From Undaria pinnatifida (lineage: Eukaryota; Sar; Phaeophyceae; Laminariales; Alariaceae): a stretch of 64,000 nucleotides of DNA. The stretch spans positions 574,501 to 638,500 of the forward strand of contig JABAKD010000021.1 in NCBI GenBank assembly GCA_012845835.1, given 5' to 3'. The translations under genes were made by a program, and so were the position numbers. Positions within the stretch are counted from its first letter, which is position 1; each line of letters opens with the position of its first letter. This document shows, in pieces, positions 21,616-31,905 of this stretch. The notes under the pieces were generated by a model. It did no database searches and was not told the DNA's origin. It saw only the letters and a list, made by a program, of their open reading frames with translations.

Positions 21616-22056
21616 ATGAACCAGTGTCTCCAGTCGCTCGAAGCAGTCACTAAGCGTGCCCAGCAAGACGAAAACACCCACCACGCACAAGACGACGCTG
21701 ATAGGAAAAGAGCGCAAGCCCAGCTAGAACCTAGAAGCAGCGTCATCCCGTCGTCTGATCTGCTTTCGGGCAGGTTGGCGCAAGCCCCCGCGGATACATC
21801 ATTGAGGCAGCAGGAGCATGCCGTGGTAAAGAAGTTAAACCAGCCGCAGCAAGAGTGCAACAACCGAAGACAGGTGGGCAAAAGAAGACAGTGGGTAGAA
21901 GGAGCAGCGAAGAGGGAGAGCAGGAGGAGCAGGAGGAGCTGTAGCGGGAGGAGCCGGAGGAGCTGCAGCAACAGCAGCAGCGGCAGCAGCGGCAATTGTC
22001 GCAATGGTAGCAGCGACGGCGGCCCATGCGTCTCCCATGGGTCTTCCATTTGTTAA
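21616..22056 (+). CDS. open frame of unknown status
   Basis: A 146-codon frame starts MNQCLQSLEAVTKRAQQ, is rich in Gln, Arg and Ser, and ends in an RS/SN low-complexity tail. The first 90 residues look like a charged helical protein. The tail is built on a GGAG/CAGCAG repeat and runs into the CCCATGGG satellite, so the 3' end is suspect. It could be a fragment of a real or transposon-derived gene. I recognise no domain. Confidence 0.2.
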   Translation: MNQCLQSLEAVTKRAQQDENTHHAQDDADRKRAQAQLEPRSSVIPSSDLLSGRLAQAPADTSLRQQEHAVVKKLNQPQQECNNRRQVGKRRQWVEGAAKRESRRSRRSCSGRSRRSCSNSSSGSSGNCRNGSSDGGPCVSHGSSIC

Positions 22057-22640
22057 CAGAGTGCTGGCGTATGGGTCGACCATGGATCCCCCATGACAGC
22101 CCATGGGTCACCGATAAGTTCACAATCGTGGCCCATGAGTCGCCCATGGGTTTACATTGCTTGTTATTGGGTCGCTCATGGGCTGATCGTACTCGTCCAT
22201 GGGCCATGGGAGACCCATGGATCAGCACTGTAAACCAAGTGGATCCATGGGGGGCGTGGCCGATAGGAGGCCCAGGCCTGCCGTCATCGAAGGGGTTTTA
22301 GCACATGCCCATTGATCGGCCATAGGTGGCACATGGGCCCCTGATGGATCGGCAGTGATTTCCCATGGTTCTCTCATGGGTCGCCCATTTCGCTAGAGCG
22401 CTGGCCCATGGGTCGCCCATGGGTCGCCAATGGCTTTCCCACACATTTATAGTACTGGCCCGTAGGTCGCCAGAGGGTCGCCCAAGGGTTTATAGAGGGC
22501 TTGTTTTAAGAATATTCCATGGGTTCATCGTACTGGCCAATTGGGTTGCCATGGGTTAGTTTTAGCTTGGCCGCCCTTCGTTCACCTCATGGGCTTAGGT
22601 ACTTGTTCATGGACTGCCCATGAGTCGCCCATGGGTTATT
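22022..22640. repeat. CCCATGGG satellite, block 1
   Basis: A degenerate array of GGCCCATGGGTCGCCCATGGGTTT-like units separated by short variable spacers such as TTTATAGTACTGG. The CCCATGGG core is self-complementary, so both strands carry it. Frames remain open by chance on both strands and do not look like protein. Confidence 0.75.
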
Positions 22641-22864
22641 ACGGAGATCAACTGTTAACAGGATGAAATCAAACACTAAAACAGGAAAGCATCGCCACCG
22701 TTCAAGAGTGCTCTCCTACGTCAAGACTGTGTTCGATTGAGGCCCTGTATCCCTGGTGAGACCAGCCAACAAAATGAACTTGAACCAAACGCTAGAAAGC
22801 AAAGGCGGGTGCTTTTGCCCCACTTTTTGTTTGACAATTCATCCTGCTAATAGCGGATCTCCGT

Positions 22865-23045
22865 GATAGTAGTGCTTGCCCATGGTTTTTCTATGGTCCT
22901 TACTGGTGCCCATGGGTACCCCGTCGGCCTATACCAGGGCATGATTGGTACATGGGTCGTCCACGGCTTAATAGCGCACCCCATGGGTCGGCCATGGATC
23001 TCCCGTGTGCTTAAACTTCTGGCTCACGGGTCACCCGTGCATGGA
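22865..23045. repeat. CCCATGGG satellite, block 2
   Basis: A continuation of the array after about 230 bases of unrelated sequence. It has CCCATGGGTCGGCCATGG near 22981 and weaker units around it. Confidence 0.65.
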
Positions 23046-24040
23046 TTAATAATATCAGGGAAGTACGGTACGGGAAAAGGCAACACAAATATGACTGGAG
23101 TTGGCGGTGACTAATCGTATTTCTTGCGGCAACACAGAGTGGTGTAACGTTTCCGGTACGGAAATGTCTTCACGCATGTTGGAACCCAACTCGTATCGTG
23201 CTGAGAATTGGAACCGGCAACTTTCTCGAGAAACATGGACGGAAGAGAGAGATCGATGTCATGCGGTACGCCTGCACACTCGACCGACTCAGCCATTGCA
23301 ACGTACACCTATGTACATGATTTCAGCACTGGTGACTCAACGAAGCGCTGGCCGAAGGGACGACAGCACACGTGTGCCCCATGTGGTGACACGCCAATGC
23401 TCAGCATTTCGTTCCATTTGCGGTAGCAGTGGTTACAAATCTCAATGTGTTGTTGGCCTGTGTTCCTGGTGTTCCCGGGCACAGTTTCAATTGGGGCAAC
23501 GTGCATCCCTGGATAATATATATATGGGTCTGTCGCGCATATTCACGGTATATGACTTCCTTGGTTTTCGCGGAAGCGCTTAGGATTACGCATTGCATGT
23601 GCTTTGCAACTTGCCGTCGCCATCGATACGATCGACACGCGTGTTCTACGCAAGATTTGGAACCTCGTAAATCAAATGCGCCATACCAAATATGGACAGA
23701 ACGCCTGTGTACCGTGGAGTTATTTTTTACGACAAAATTTGTCATATCAGACTACAAAGTGCAACCATTTTATAAAATTATCACAACTACGTCAGTTGCG
23801 ATTTCAATCAGTTTATAGTCCTTACTCATATTTGCAAGCTGCGTGATACACCGGCCGCTCGTTTGTACGGATTTGTTATCCTTTGAATTTGTATATATAT
23901 AATACTCCTATTTGTTTAGCCACTGACGCGTGCTACGACAGATGTAGCATTTGTTTTCTTCTGAATGACGGGGCTTCTTAATTAACCTGTTGACCCCAAA
24001 TCATCGGAATGCCATCCCTCTTGTGCAACACCATTGGCTT
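23046..24040. other. unassigned region with W-type fragment and MITE-like end
   Basis: A diverged W fragment (CATATTTGCAAGCTGCGTGATA) lies at about 23788-23848. At 23926-24010 the sequence (GACGCGTGCTACGACAGATG ... CTGAATGACGGG) matches 36893-36960 and the ends of the MITEs at 40.7 and 45.0 kb. No gene is supported. Confidence 0.45.
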
Positions 24041-24366
24041 GTCCACGGTGAAGGCTACAGTGGAGAGGGTACTTCCATTTTCACTACCAGGGTTTTCAGC
24101 ACTCTCACCAGTGCGTTAAGATAACTCCAAGAATGCTTCACGGACGACTTTTTTTTCAGGAGAGTTTTTTTATCGCATGGATGGTAGCTTACCATTCCAT
24201 TGCGGACTAATATCCCAACAATAGAACAGCACGGCACCACCTCAATCAAGGTCGTAAAACGAGCAGGGGGGTTACTCGCTCGAGTGATCCCGAACCACCG
24301 CTAAGAAGCCCCCCCCAAAAAACACAAAAAGAAGGTGACCCCTTAGCGTAGCCTTCCTTGGTCATA
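24041..24366. mobile_element. MITE with GGCTACGGTAGGGG-type ends, diverged copy
   Basis: The left end reads GTCCACGGTGAAGGCTACAG. The right end, reverse-complemented, reads GACCAAGGAAGGCTACGC, so the element has terminal inverted repeats. Inside lies the short palindrome block GGTTACTCGCTCGAGTGATCC. This block also appears in the elements at 27.7, 46.0 and 46.2 kb. Confidence 0.55.
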
Positions 24367-25316
24367 CCTAATAGTCAATGAGATTCATTCAACGTTGATC
24401 GGGGTGCATTTTCAGTTTATTTACTGGAACTCAGCTTCTCGGTGAAGCATAGACCTCGTCAATCGGGGAGTCTCGGAAAACCAATGGGAAATACTCTACC
24501 TGGAGCGGGTGTGTAGTGGGCATCACTCTACTTGCATAGCTTGCTGCTGAGTTCGCCTTTGTTTCGCTCTCGTATCCCCCCCAGGCCACGTTGTTAGAAC
24601 AGTGCGACTGAAGTGTTGAACAGAGATAATGCATGATGAGGACGAGCAAATGCTATCGCGGTGTTCTAATCCCAATTGCTGCTTGCTGTTGGAAACTTGC
24701 ATGAAACTAGATTAGGCACAAAAGCAATGTATATTTCTTCCATGGAACTACGCTAAATGGAGTAATATTCGCTTCCTGTTGCGCCTCCAGCCGGGTACTC
24801 CAAAGGCACCGCCGGCAGGCGCGAGGGGCCGTCTCTAGTGGAGGACCCTGCTGCGCGGGGCGGGGGGTAACCTACTACCATGCATGCCCGTGGTCTTAAT
24901 GCCATCGAAGTCTATATACCCTCGCATCCGTACGACAATGATGGGATGGAGCACGTCGGGTTTTGACCACCGACAAGGTAGATTTTTGCATGCACCAATG
25001 CTTGCCGCGCTCGTCTACCTCTAGCTGGCAAGATTTCGCTAGCCAACACGCCAGCTCAAGCCGACTAGCGCTTGGATGCTACTAACTAGTCTTGAAATCC
25101 TGCCGAATAAACAGTATAGTACAACTGCGTTGCACGATGAAGAAATATCGAGCCATTTTCTTCAAGTAAGAGCCGGCGTTCCACTGGTTCTCTTCGACAA
25201 CTTGACATAAGACACTCGGTACACCCCTCCACATCAGCATCCATCCGGAGTCGTGCAACGGTAGGAGTTACAGTTACACTTTTTGGCAATACGAGATGTT
25301 TGTCACGTTCTGACTT
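24367..25316. other. unassigned region
   Basis: No gene, RNA or clear repeat is seen here. Confidence 0.5.
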
Positions 25317-25570
25317 TCTGATAATGTTTGCGATAATGTTTGCGATAATGTTTGTGATATTCTTTGGGATATGTTAGTTGTAATGTTTTTTGTGATAGTG
25401 TTTTTTGTGATAATGTTTTTGTGATTTTTTCCTTGTGATAATGTTTTTTGTGATATATATACATATTTTTTGTGACAATGTTTTTCGTGATGATGGTTTT
25501 TGTGATTACGTTTTTGGTGATAATGTTTTTGTGATAATGTTTTTTGTTTTTTGTGATAATAATATTAATG
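25317..25570. repeat. GTGATAATGTTTTTT minisatellite
   Basis: Fifteen to sixteen base units of the type GTGATAATGTTTTTT, with substitutions and length changes in the T run. Confidence 0.8.
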
Positions 25571-25661
25571 TTAGTGTGATTGTTAGGGTTGATCTCCTCA
25601 AGTGTGGAGGTTTGGGTTGGTGCGACATTTGTACGAGTGTTACAAGGATTAGTATTCTTGT

Positions 25662-25742
25662 TTTATTACTAGGACTATTAGTATTAGTATTAGTATTAGT
25701 ATTAGTATTGTTAGTAGTATTGTTAGTAGTATTAATAGGACT
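25662..25742. repeat. ATTAGT microsatellite
   Basis: A hexamer run (TATTAG) followed by a related TTAGTAGTATTG run. Confidence 0.8.
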
Positions 25743-25807
25743 ACCGCAAAAAACTGTTGCTCGGGTTGCACGAACGAATGTCTTTCAAAAAAAGCCATAT
25801 TTTAGGT

Positions 25808-25905
25808 GATGACGGTGATGATGATGTTGGTGGTGCTGATGATGTTGATGATGTTGATGATGTTGATGATGTTGATGATGCTGATGATGTTGATGATATT
25901 GGGCT
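25808..25905. repeat. GATGATGTT nine-base repeat
   Basis: A nine-base unit repeated about nine times. In one frame it would encode Asp-Asp-Val repeats, but that frame has no other protein-like content. Confidence 0.8.
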
Positions 25906-26040
25906 CCTCATCATGTTAGGAGCTCAGAAACTTCTTGGAATATGCTGCAGCCCTAGCCTAGGATGATTCATCGGAAAATGTTATTATTTCCCTACTAATA
26001 GTTGAACTCCAACATTTCCGTGAAATGAATGTGGTTGCAG

Positions 26041-26365
26041 GGTCGCCCCGGTGATCTAGTGGTTACCTTCGAATACTACTAGCGTTGGTCCTTGATACTT
26101 TAGTTAGATTCCCACCGCGTGGTGGTGCGATTTCGATTTTATTTGCAAAAAATGCAAGAAAATGATCAACGGCTGAGAGTGCCTAATGTATGTGGGTAAG
26201 CACAATTCGACGCGAGCCGACGAGGGAAGAAACTGCTCATTTTTTTCGCGATAAAATGAACATAATGTACCGTAGTGGGGATAGGGGAGGAAGGCCCGCC
26301 ATGTGAGCCCGGAGCTGAGTTACTACTGGTAGGGAGGGCGAGAGTAGTGCTAGGATCATTAAATG
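26041..26365 (+). mobile_element. SINE-like repeat T, copy 2
   Basis: The head looks tRNA-derived. A TGATCTAGTGG box at 26052-26062 resembles a pol III A box of Glu/Asp/Val-type tRNAs. AGTTAGATTCC at 26102-26112 matches the B-box consensus at 9 of 11 positions, with about 50 bases between box starts. The body (ACGAGGGAAGAAA, TTTTCGCGATAA, GGGAGGGCGAGAGTAGTGC) is shared with 14847-15195. No clear poly-A or target duplication was found. Confidence 0.5.
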
Positions 26366-26690
26366 TGGGATGAAGAAGATAAAAAAAGGGGCGCAGTGTG
26401 AAGTTATAGGTGGGGAGACACAGAGTGCCCCCTGCAGGTCTGCCAATTGAGCACGTCCTCGGAGAGTAATCACTTTCTTTGCCTTCGTAGAGACGGTGCT
26501 TTATTCAATTCCACCAGAGCCCCGGATAGCTTCTGAGATCGGAGGCACGTGCCTCCGATCTATTTCCTAACTTTCCCGAATATAAAACGCCAACCTTATC
26601 ATATGAAACCCATCAAAATGATCTCAAATTCGGATAATTACAGGCCTTTCGAGGCCGTATCTTAACACTAGCTCACCCTATATGCAGAAA
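26366..26690. other. unassigned region
   Basis: No feature is supported here. One short inverted repeat, GATCGGAGGCACGTGCCTCCGATC, lies at 26537-26560. It is a perfect 24-base palindrome centred on CACGTG. Confidence 0.6.
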
Positions 26691-26875
26691 TATGGGAGAT
26701 TCGGGGAAACTCCGGTTCTACGAACTAGACCATGAGTCGAAGATGCGGCTCCTCCAAACCCACTCCCACACCTCTAACCGTCTGGCTATGGAGCCAGGAA
26801 CACGCGACGAAAAGCAGTTGAAAGAAACGCAGACCCTACAACAAGGCAAAATTCAACCATCAAAAACCTTCCGTG

Positions 26876-26965
26876 TGCCGCCGGTGTGGCGGGGGGGGGG
26901 CAGAAAGGCTCTAAATCCTGCCGCATGCCGCCGGTGTGGCGGAGGGGGGCAGGAAAGGCTCTACG
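26876..26965. repeat. tandem duplication of a GCCGCCGGTGTGGCGG unit
   Basis: Two adjacent copies of about 55 bases share GCCGCCGGTGTGGCGG, a G run and CAGGAAAGGCTCTA. They sit in a GC-rich stretch (26690-27500) with several overlapping open frames on both strands. One frame (27118-27501) is rich in Arg, Asp and Ser and could be a gag-like remnant, but no zinc knuckle or other motif confirms this. Confidence 0.5.
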
Positions 26966-27711
26966 GCAAACCAACCACAGCAAAGGTACTATGGCGAGGC
27001 GAGCCCTCGTCGATATGGAGGGGAACACAGACGCTAATAGAAGGGAGAAGTCATGCGAAAAACCTCCCGCGGGCCATCGGCAAGGCGGGGGGATAGCCCA
27101 CGACAAGGACCCCGAACTTGTCTTTTGGCCGAACCCCGGAGGAAGAGTTGGCAGAACGAAACCGGGGGAAACAGCGACGCAGCGACAGTCGCGACCGCGG
27201 GGACCGCACCCAAAAAGTGTTGGGGGTGGCGACCACCACCACCGCCGCGGGGGTGACAGCGCATCGGGTGCTGGTGTGGCTGAGGGCGCCGCCAAGGGGG
27301 CAACTTTGGTCCAACAACCAGGGCAGTGGCCGCAGCTCTGGCGGAGGAATGGCGCGAGAGGAACGTTCGGCGTGGGACGGCCCGTATCTTAACAGCAGCA
27401 GGCGAGCAAAACCCGGACGGCGTTGGAGGAGGCCGATTTACGAACAACCCACAATATATCGCGAACCAAGAAAAAACACTATGTTGTGTCGTATTATTTG
27501 ATCTGGGACCTTGGTCGATGTGTTGGTCAGCCGTGCCGGCGTGACTTCGTACGGCTCTGTCCTTTTTATTCTTATGTTAAAGTCGCGGCAGCATTTATTT
27601 ATGGTCTAAAGAACTTCTTATTGCTGATTGCATGCTGTGGGGGTTGCTTAGTTTGTGATACTTCGAAGTATACATTAATGCCTAGCTGATCATACGGTTG
27701 TTTTGCGTTGT

Positions 27712-27988
27712 CATGGACCAAAGCTACGGTAGGGGGGGTACCCCCATTTTCACTGGTGTGTTTGAGCCACTCGCACGAGTAGCTCTGTACCCTACGGATG
27801 AAGATGGTTTAGGAACTTGGTTTGCCGCAGCTTAGATCACCTTTGCTTTGCGGATTGATTTCGTCAATGTGAAACATAAAGGAAACGTAAGATTGCATAG
27901 GAACAAAGGGGTTACTCGCGCGAGTGACCCCTAGCCAGTGAAATAAAAGGCCCAAAAGGGGACCCCCCTACCGTAGCCTGGGTCCATG
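27712..27988. mobile_element. MITE with GGCTACGGTAGGGG ends
   Basis: Clear terminal inverted repeats bound about 277 bases. The left end reads CATGGACC, AAAGCTACGGTAGGGGGGGT. The right end, reverse-complemented, reads CATGGACC, CAGGCTACGGTAGGGGGGT. The inside holds the palindrome block GGGGTTACTCGCGCGAGTGACCCC. There is no coding capacity. The family is shared with 24041-24366 and, more weakly, 46211-46541. Confidence 0.7.
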
Positions 27989-28465
27989 CTTATTTATTCA
28001 AAAAGGACTGCAGTACAGTGCATCTTCTCACTCATGTCATGTTTAGTTTTGCTGCACGGCATGCTGCACGGCATGTGCAGGATAGCGCACGACGTACGTG
28101 CGATTTTGTTGCTATATTGCGGTGTGCGGTGTGTGCAGATGCGAAATTTGCAATTTCCATTTGCGTTCGGCAGGCCGTGTGATCTCTGCACCGACGCCTT
28201 TTTTACGTTACAAAACATATTTTGTTTTCGTTTTAATGAACAAATGGACACAGCAGCGGCTTCATCGTTATTAAAGCCAGGTTGTTGTGATTTACGCAAC
28301 TCGCGGAAAGCGAAGATACCTGGTGTGTATCTTTTATATTTTTCGGGTATTCGTTGTGCAAGGTGATGTGAACGAAATATTCATTAATATTATCTGAGGT
28401 TTTCACCACCTTTTTAAATTCAGGGTGTTCGTGCTCGTTTCACGCCCCCGGGGCTTTATCCTACG
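27989..28465. other. unassigned region upstream of the candidate exon
   Basis: It includes a short direct repeat CACGGCATGCTG near 28053-28075. No promoter motif is clear. Confidence 0.4.
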
Positions 28466-28759
28466 ATGAGTGTTTCTGTTTTCGGTTTGATGTTCTCAGC
28501 GGCTGGGGCGTTTCAAAGGCAAATACCTCTTGCAATAAGATGTACCCCAAGACGCATCCGCGCTCGACGCCTATCCAATCTAAGAAACGAGGTTGTTCCG
28601 GACGGTGGCACATACCAAGGAATAACAAGAAACCCCAACAGTCCTAGCGTCCGCCAACGGCCTTGGATCAGTCGTTCATTAACCCTATTAGCATCGCACT
28701 CCCAACGCGGAGATAAACCACTTGGATTTAGAGGAGGAATATTTAGGAGCTGGGAATGG
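28466..28759 (+). CDS. candidate first exon of a plastid-targeted protein
   Basis: The ATG at 28466 opens a 182-codon frame that starts MSVSVFGLMFSAAGAFQRQ. This is a short hydrophobic signal peptide with a likely AGA^F cleavage. It is followed by an Arg-rich, Ser-rich stretch (CTPRRIRARRLSN). Phe at +1 after the signal peptide is the hallmark of the ASAFAP motif in proteins imported into red secondary plastids. A possible 5' splice site (TGG^GTAAAG) lies at 28759/28760, in phase 0 after residue 98. The frame itself runs on to 29014, but the later part looks less protein-like. I cannot identify the mature protein or find further exons. It may be a pseudogene or a chance frame. Confidence 0.35.
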
Positions 28760-29145
28760 GTAAAGGGGCTTGTGACATTGGGATTGGGCTTTTCGAGGTG
28801 GTCATGGCACGAATGTACAGTAGTAGAGCACGCACCAGAGTTGTGTAAGCGCGAATATGAGTGTACCGTGCCATGCTCCATGCTGATGGAAGTACAAACA
28901 GCATGCAGTTGCTATTATCGCGGTTATGCAGCACGGAAGAGGGCGCCACTACTGGGGCGTGGGTGCTGCAAAAGGCAGGGCAACAGGAGAGCAAAACTGA
29001 TCGGTCGCGGCTGACCTATACAGAGTCAATGTGAGATCTGGACTCGCGCCACATGAAACAAAAACTGAAGCTGTTAAACGAGAGCCAAGGGCGCACAATT
29101 GTTTGCTTGCCGACACCACACCCCCAAAACTTTATTTTGGTCTCA

Positions 29146-29176
<31 letters not shown>
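29146..29176. repeat. 31-base guanine run
   Basis: An uninterrupted tract of 31 G on the plus strand, followed by CGAGACGCCCC. It could form G-quadruplex DNA. Assembly length in such a run is unreliable. Confidence 0.9.
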
Positions 29177-31131
29177 CGAGACGCCCCACGCCCAAACGCC
29201 ACCCAAATTTCCTATATATAACAACCCTAAGCTAAATCCTATATAATGAAGGGGGCACAGTTCAGGGGTGGGTTGCTGCAATCCACGTAGCCCCTGAGGT
29301 CGACGTGATCACGGGCTGCGACCTTCTGCGTACGGCAGAAGATACAGAGAAAGAGAGAGACAGTGGTCACGATGAGCCCAGTTTCCGTGGCGGGGGCAGC
29401 CCACTTACCGACCTCCTTTGATAAGACGGCTTAGCTAGAACGCGCCTGGGGAAAGCGAGCGGATGGCTCGGAGTTCATTTGTTGCTGCGGGCACAACTTG
29501 GGCGACGGTTCAGGAAAGGACGAGGGCAAGGCGAAGACGTGGGTTGCACAACCCAATAGCGGGAAAGCTGTGCCTCAGAAACATTTCACCTGTCCTCTCG
29601 CGCCCAAGTGGGACTCGCAAAAAAGTGTCATTGCTTTAGGCCTGAAAGCGGCGTCGAAGAGCACGTCATCTACATACACACACCATGCCGCACCAACGTA
29701 CCCCTGCGGTGCTTATTTCGCAACCCTGTATAGAGTGGGTGTGGAAGTACTCCATGTCCCACCACGTAGAAGGGAGGCATGGCACTTCGTTGGCTCTGAG
29801 CAAAACAGATCCCAAGACCGTGACATTCGAAGACAGCTTTGACGTAAGCGAGGCAGCAAGGCGGCGGTGGAGAAAAAACTGCAAAAAGTCAAGGGTAAGG
29901 CTGCCAGAGCCCCCGTAGCACGCCGTGTAGTAAGGTCTGTGTGTGTAGTAAGGTCTCACGGCGCAGAAGGGAGGGTCAGATGAGTCAGACGAGTCACACT
30001 CAGACGAGTCACACTTATTAATAGACCATCGCCCAAAGATGTGGTAGACTTGTCGCAGGAGCAGTGAGAAGCAAGCAACAAGCAAGCGCTTGAGAAGCAA
30101 GGTATTTGGTTTCGGTTTTGAGGCCTGCAGCTTGGGGGGGAGTTGTCTCCAAGCACCATACTTCCACAGGCGTCGCTAGCACATCATACGTAGAGTATTG
30201 CTCTTATTATGTATCTCAACCTATCTATTGGTATGTACAACGTCCACGTGTAGTAACCCAAGCATGCAAGCATAGCATTGGCATGGAGACCAACATTGAG
30301 AGAGGAAAAACCCCCAAGAAAATGCCCAGCAAAAAAAACCAAAGTTTTTCTTCGGCCCTCGGGGAACTTTCCTTGTGCGCCCTTGCGTGAGCCGACAAAA
30401 ATAAGAAACTGCCCAGCAGGTACAACAAAAAGTTGCTGATGATCTGATGATGCTGGTAAAGGGAACACAAAACTGGTATTATAAGACTCTAAACCTGGAC
30501 ACCCAATTGACGTCCCAGGCTCCCTTTGTATTGCTTAATTTAGTTTCTTACCTACCTCTGGGCTCGTTGTGGCAGCAACCCCGATCTGGGTTATGGCAAC
30601 GAACTACAGCACGCTGCAGTAAACGCGAACGTGAGATCACTGAAACAGTAATATAACAACAGCAGCAGAACTCCTATAATAGCGCTCTGTCCCACCATCC
30701 AGCAGCAGGAAAAGTGTGCAGCAACGGCAGTACATTGTGCGAGTGCAGCAGACCATCGTACGACTGCAGCAGAGCACCGTAACAGTGGCGCAGTACGTCG
30801 CACGAGTGCGTCAGGCGCACAGCAGTATTCTGATTACGGAAGGGCGTAACTTTTAGTGTTCATTTGTTTATCTTCCCACGTCAAGCACGCACAGCGCATT
30901 GTTTTTATTTTGTTGAGTCTGATATAGTTTTTGCCGGTGAGCCCGACGCGCCCGGAGACCTCTCACGGGCACTGAGTACTGTGTACTACTGCTGTACTGT
31001 GGTTAAGGGAGTCATGGTATGGTATGATATATGGTATGATATATCTGCCTTCGATCGTTGATCTGGCATGTCCACTCCACCGCTGGGAGCATTGCGGGGC
31101 GATGTGCTCGAGCATAGTCGTGGACGTTAGA
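29177..31131. other. unassigned region
   Basis: Open frames such as 29498-29842 (114 codons) show no recognisable motif and overlap frames on the other strand. Short CAG-rich runs (30655-30800) and TGGTATGATATA repeats (31015-31045) are present. Confidence 0.4.
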
Positions 31132-31178
31132 CTCACTAGTCTAGACTAGTCTAGACTAGACTAGTCTAGACTAGACCA
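31132..31178. repeat. TAGTCTAGACTA palindrome cluster 1
   Basis: Overlapping copies of the self-complementary AGTCTAGACT (10 bases) form a nearly perfect palindrome that could extrude as a hairpin. Similar clusters recur at 49.9 kb and 52.3 kb. Confidence 0.75.
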
Positions 31179-31582
31179 TATATTTTGGTTTCGGTTGCTA
31201 TTCCACCTTGCCCCACGGCATTTTGAAGACAGGGTTTCCCACATGAATATCTCGAGCATGCGATGTCATTGACTGCTGGGGGAGTGCAGCACTGCACATC
31301 GTCCACACAAGTGCAGTATTGCTGCAAATCATGAATTGAGAGATATCTCCACATCACACAAGCACATGACCAGTACTGAGTGCTGCCTTTTACAGAACTC
31401 TTCGTCCCTCTTACGTTCCTCTCTGTAGAGAAATGTAAAGATTCTTGTTTCATAAATATGAATGAAAAACGGTAATTATATTTCCGTCTGTATTGAGACA
31501 ATCTACGAGAAGAAACGAAGCATGCGGCGTGATTCGCCTCGACCAAACTCGAACGCGCACACACAAGATATTATTGTGCACG

Positions 31583-31685
31583 AAAGGACATACCGGTGCA
31601 CGATGTTGACGTTCTCGCACCTATTCCTCCACGTCCGACGCGGTCCACTCCAACCGTTCCTTTCGGACCTCTGACCTCGACAACC
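31583..31685 (+). repeat. dispersed repeat V, copy 1
   Basis: It contains GACATACCG, GCACGATGTTGACGTT and CGTCCGACGCGGTCC. The same order occurs at 50945-51060, and inverted at 51690-51810. Confidence 0.55.
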
Positions 31686-31837
31686 CCCACTGACACAAAG
31701 GTCGGAACACGCAAGCAAGTGTGTGTGGTTCTAGTTGCGGTTGTGGTCGGCAGGCAAAATGTTCCGAACGCCAAGATTGGCGCTTTTGCGGTTGCCAAAG
31801 ATCGTAGATGCGGACCAACAAAGAGTTTAATCTGAAA

Positions 31838-31905
31838 ACGTCAGCTGTGAGTACAACGGATTGAATGGTTGGAAGTCAACTTTGCAAGCTGCTTGATACA
31901 TCTGA
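31838..31905. repeat. W-type fragment
   Basis: A diverged W sequence (GTCAGCTGTGAGTACAA ... CAACTTTGCAAGCTGCTTGATA). Confidence 0.5.

Noticed and set aside
22026-22301. Open frames rich in GRPWV/HGSPM strings
   Set aside because: They arise from the CCCATGGG satellite and are open on both strands; the same applies to the frames at 58288-59140.
25757-25966. Acidic Asp-Asp-Val repeat protein
   Set aside because: The frame is just the nine-base GATGATGTT repeat extended by chance.
26692-27501. Gag-like Arg/Gly-rich frames
   Set aside because: Several frames overlap on both strands in GC-rich sequence and no zinc knuckle or capsid motif is visible.
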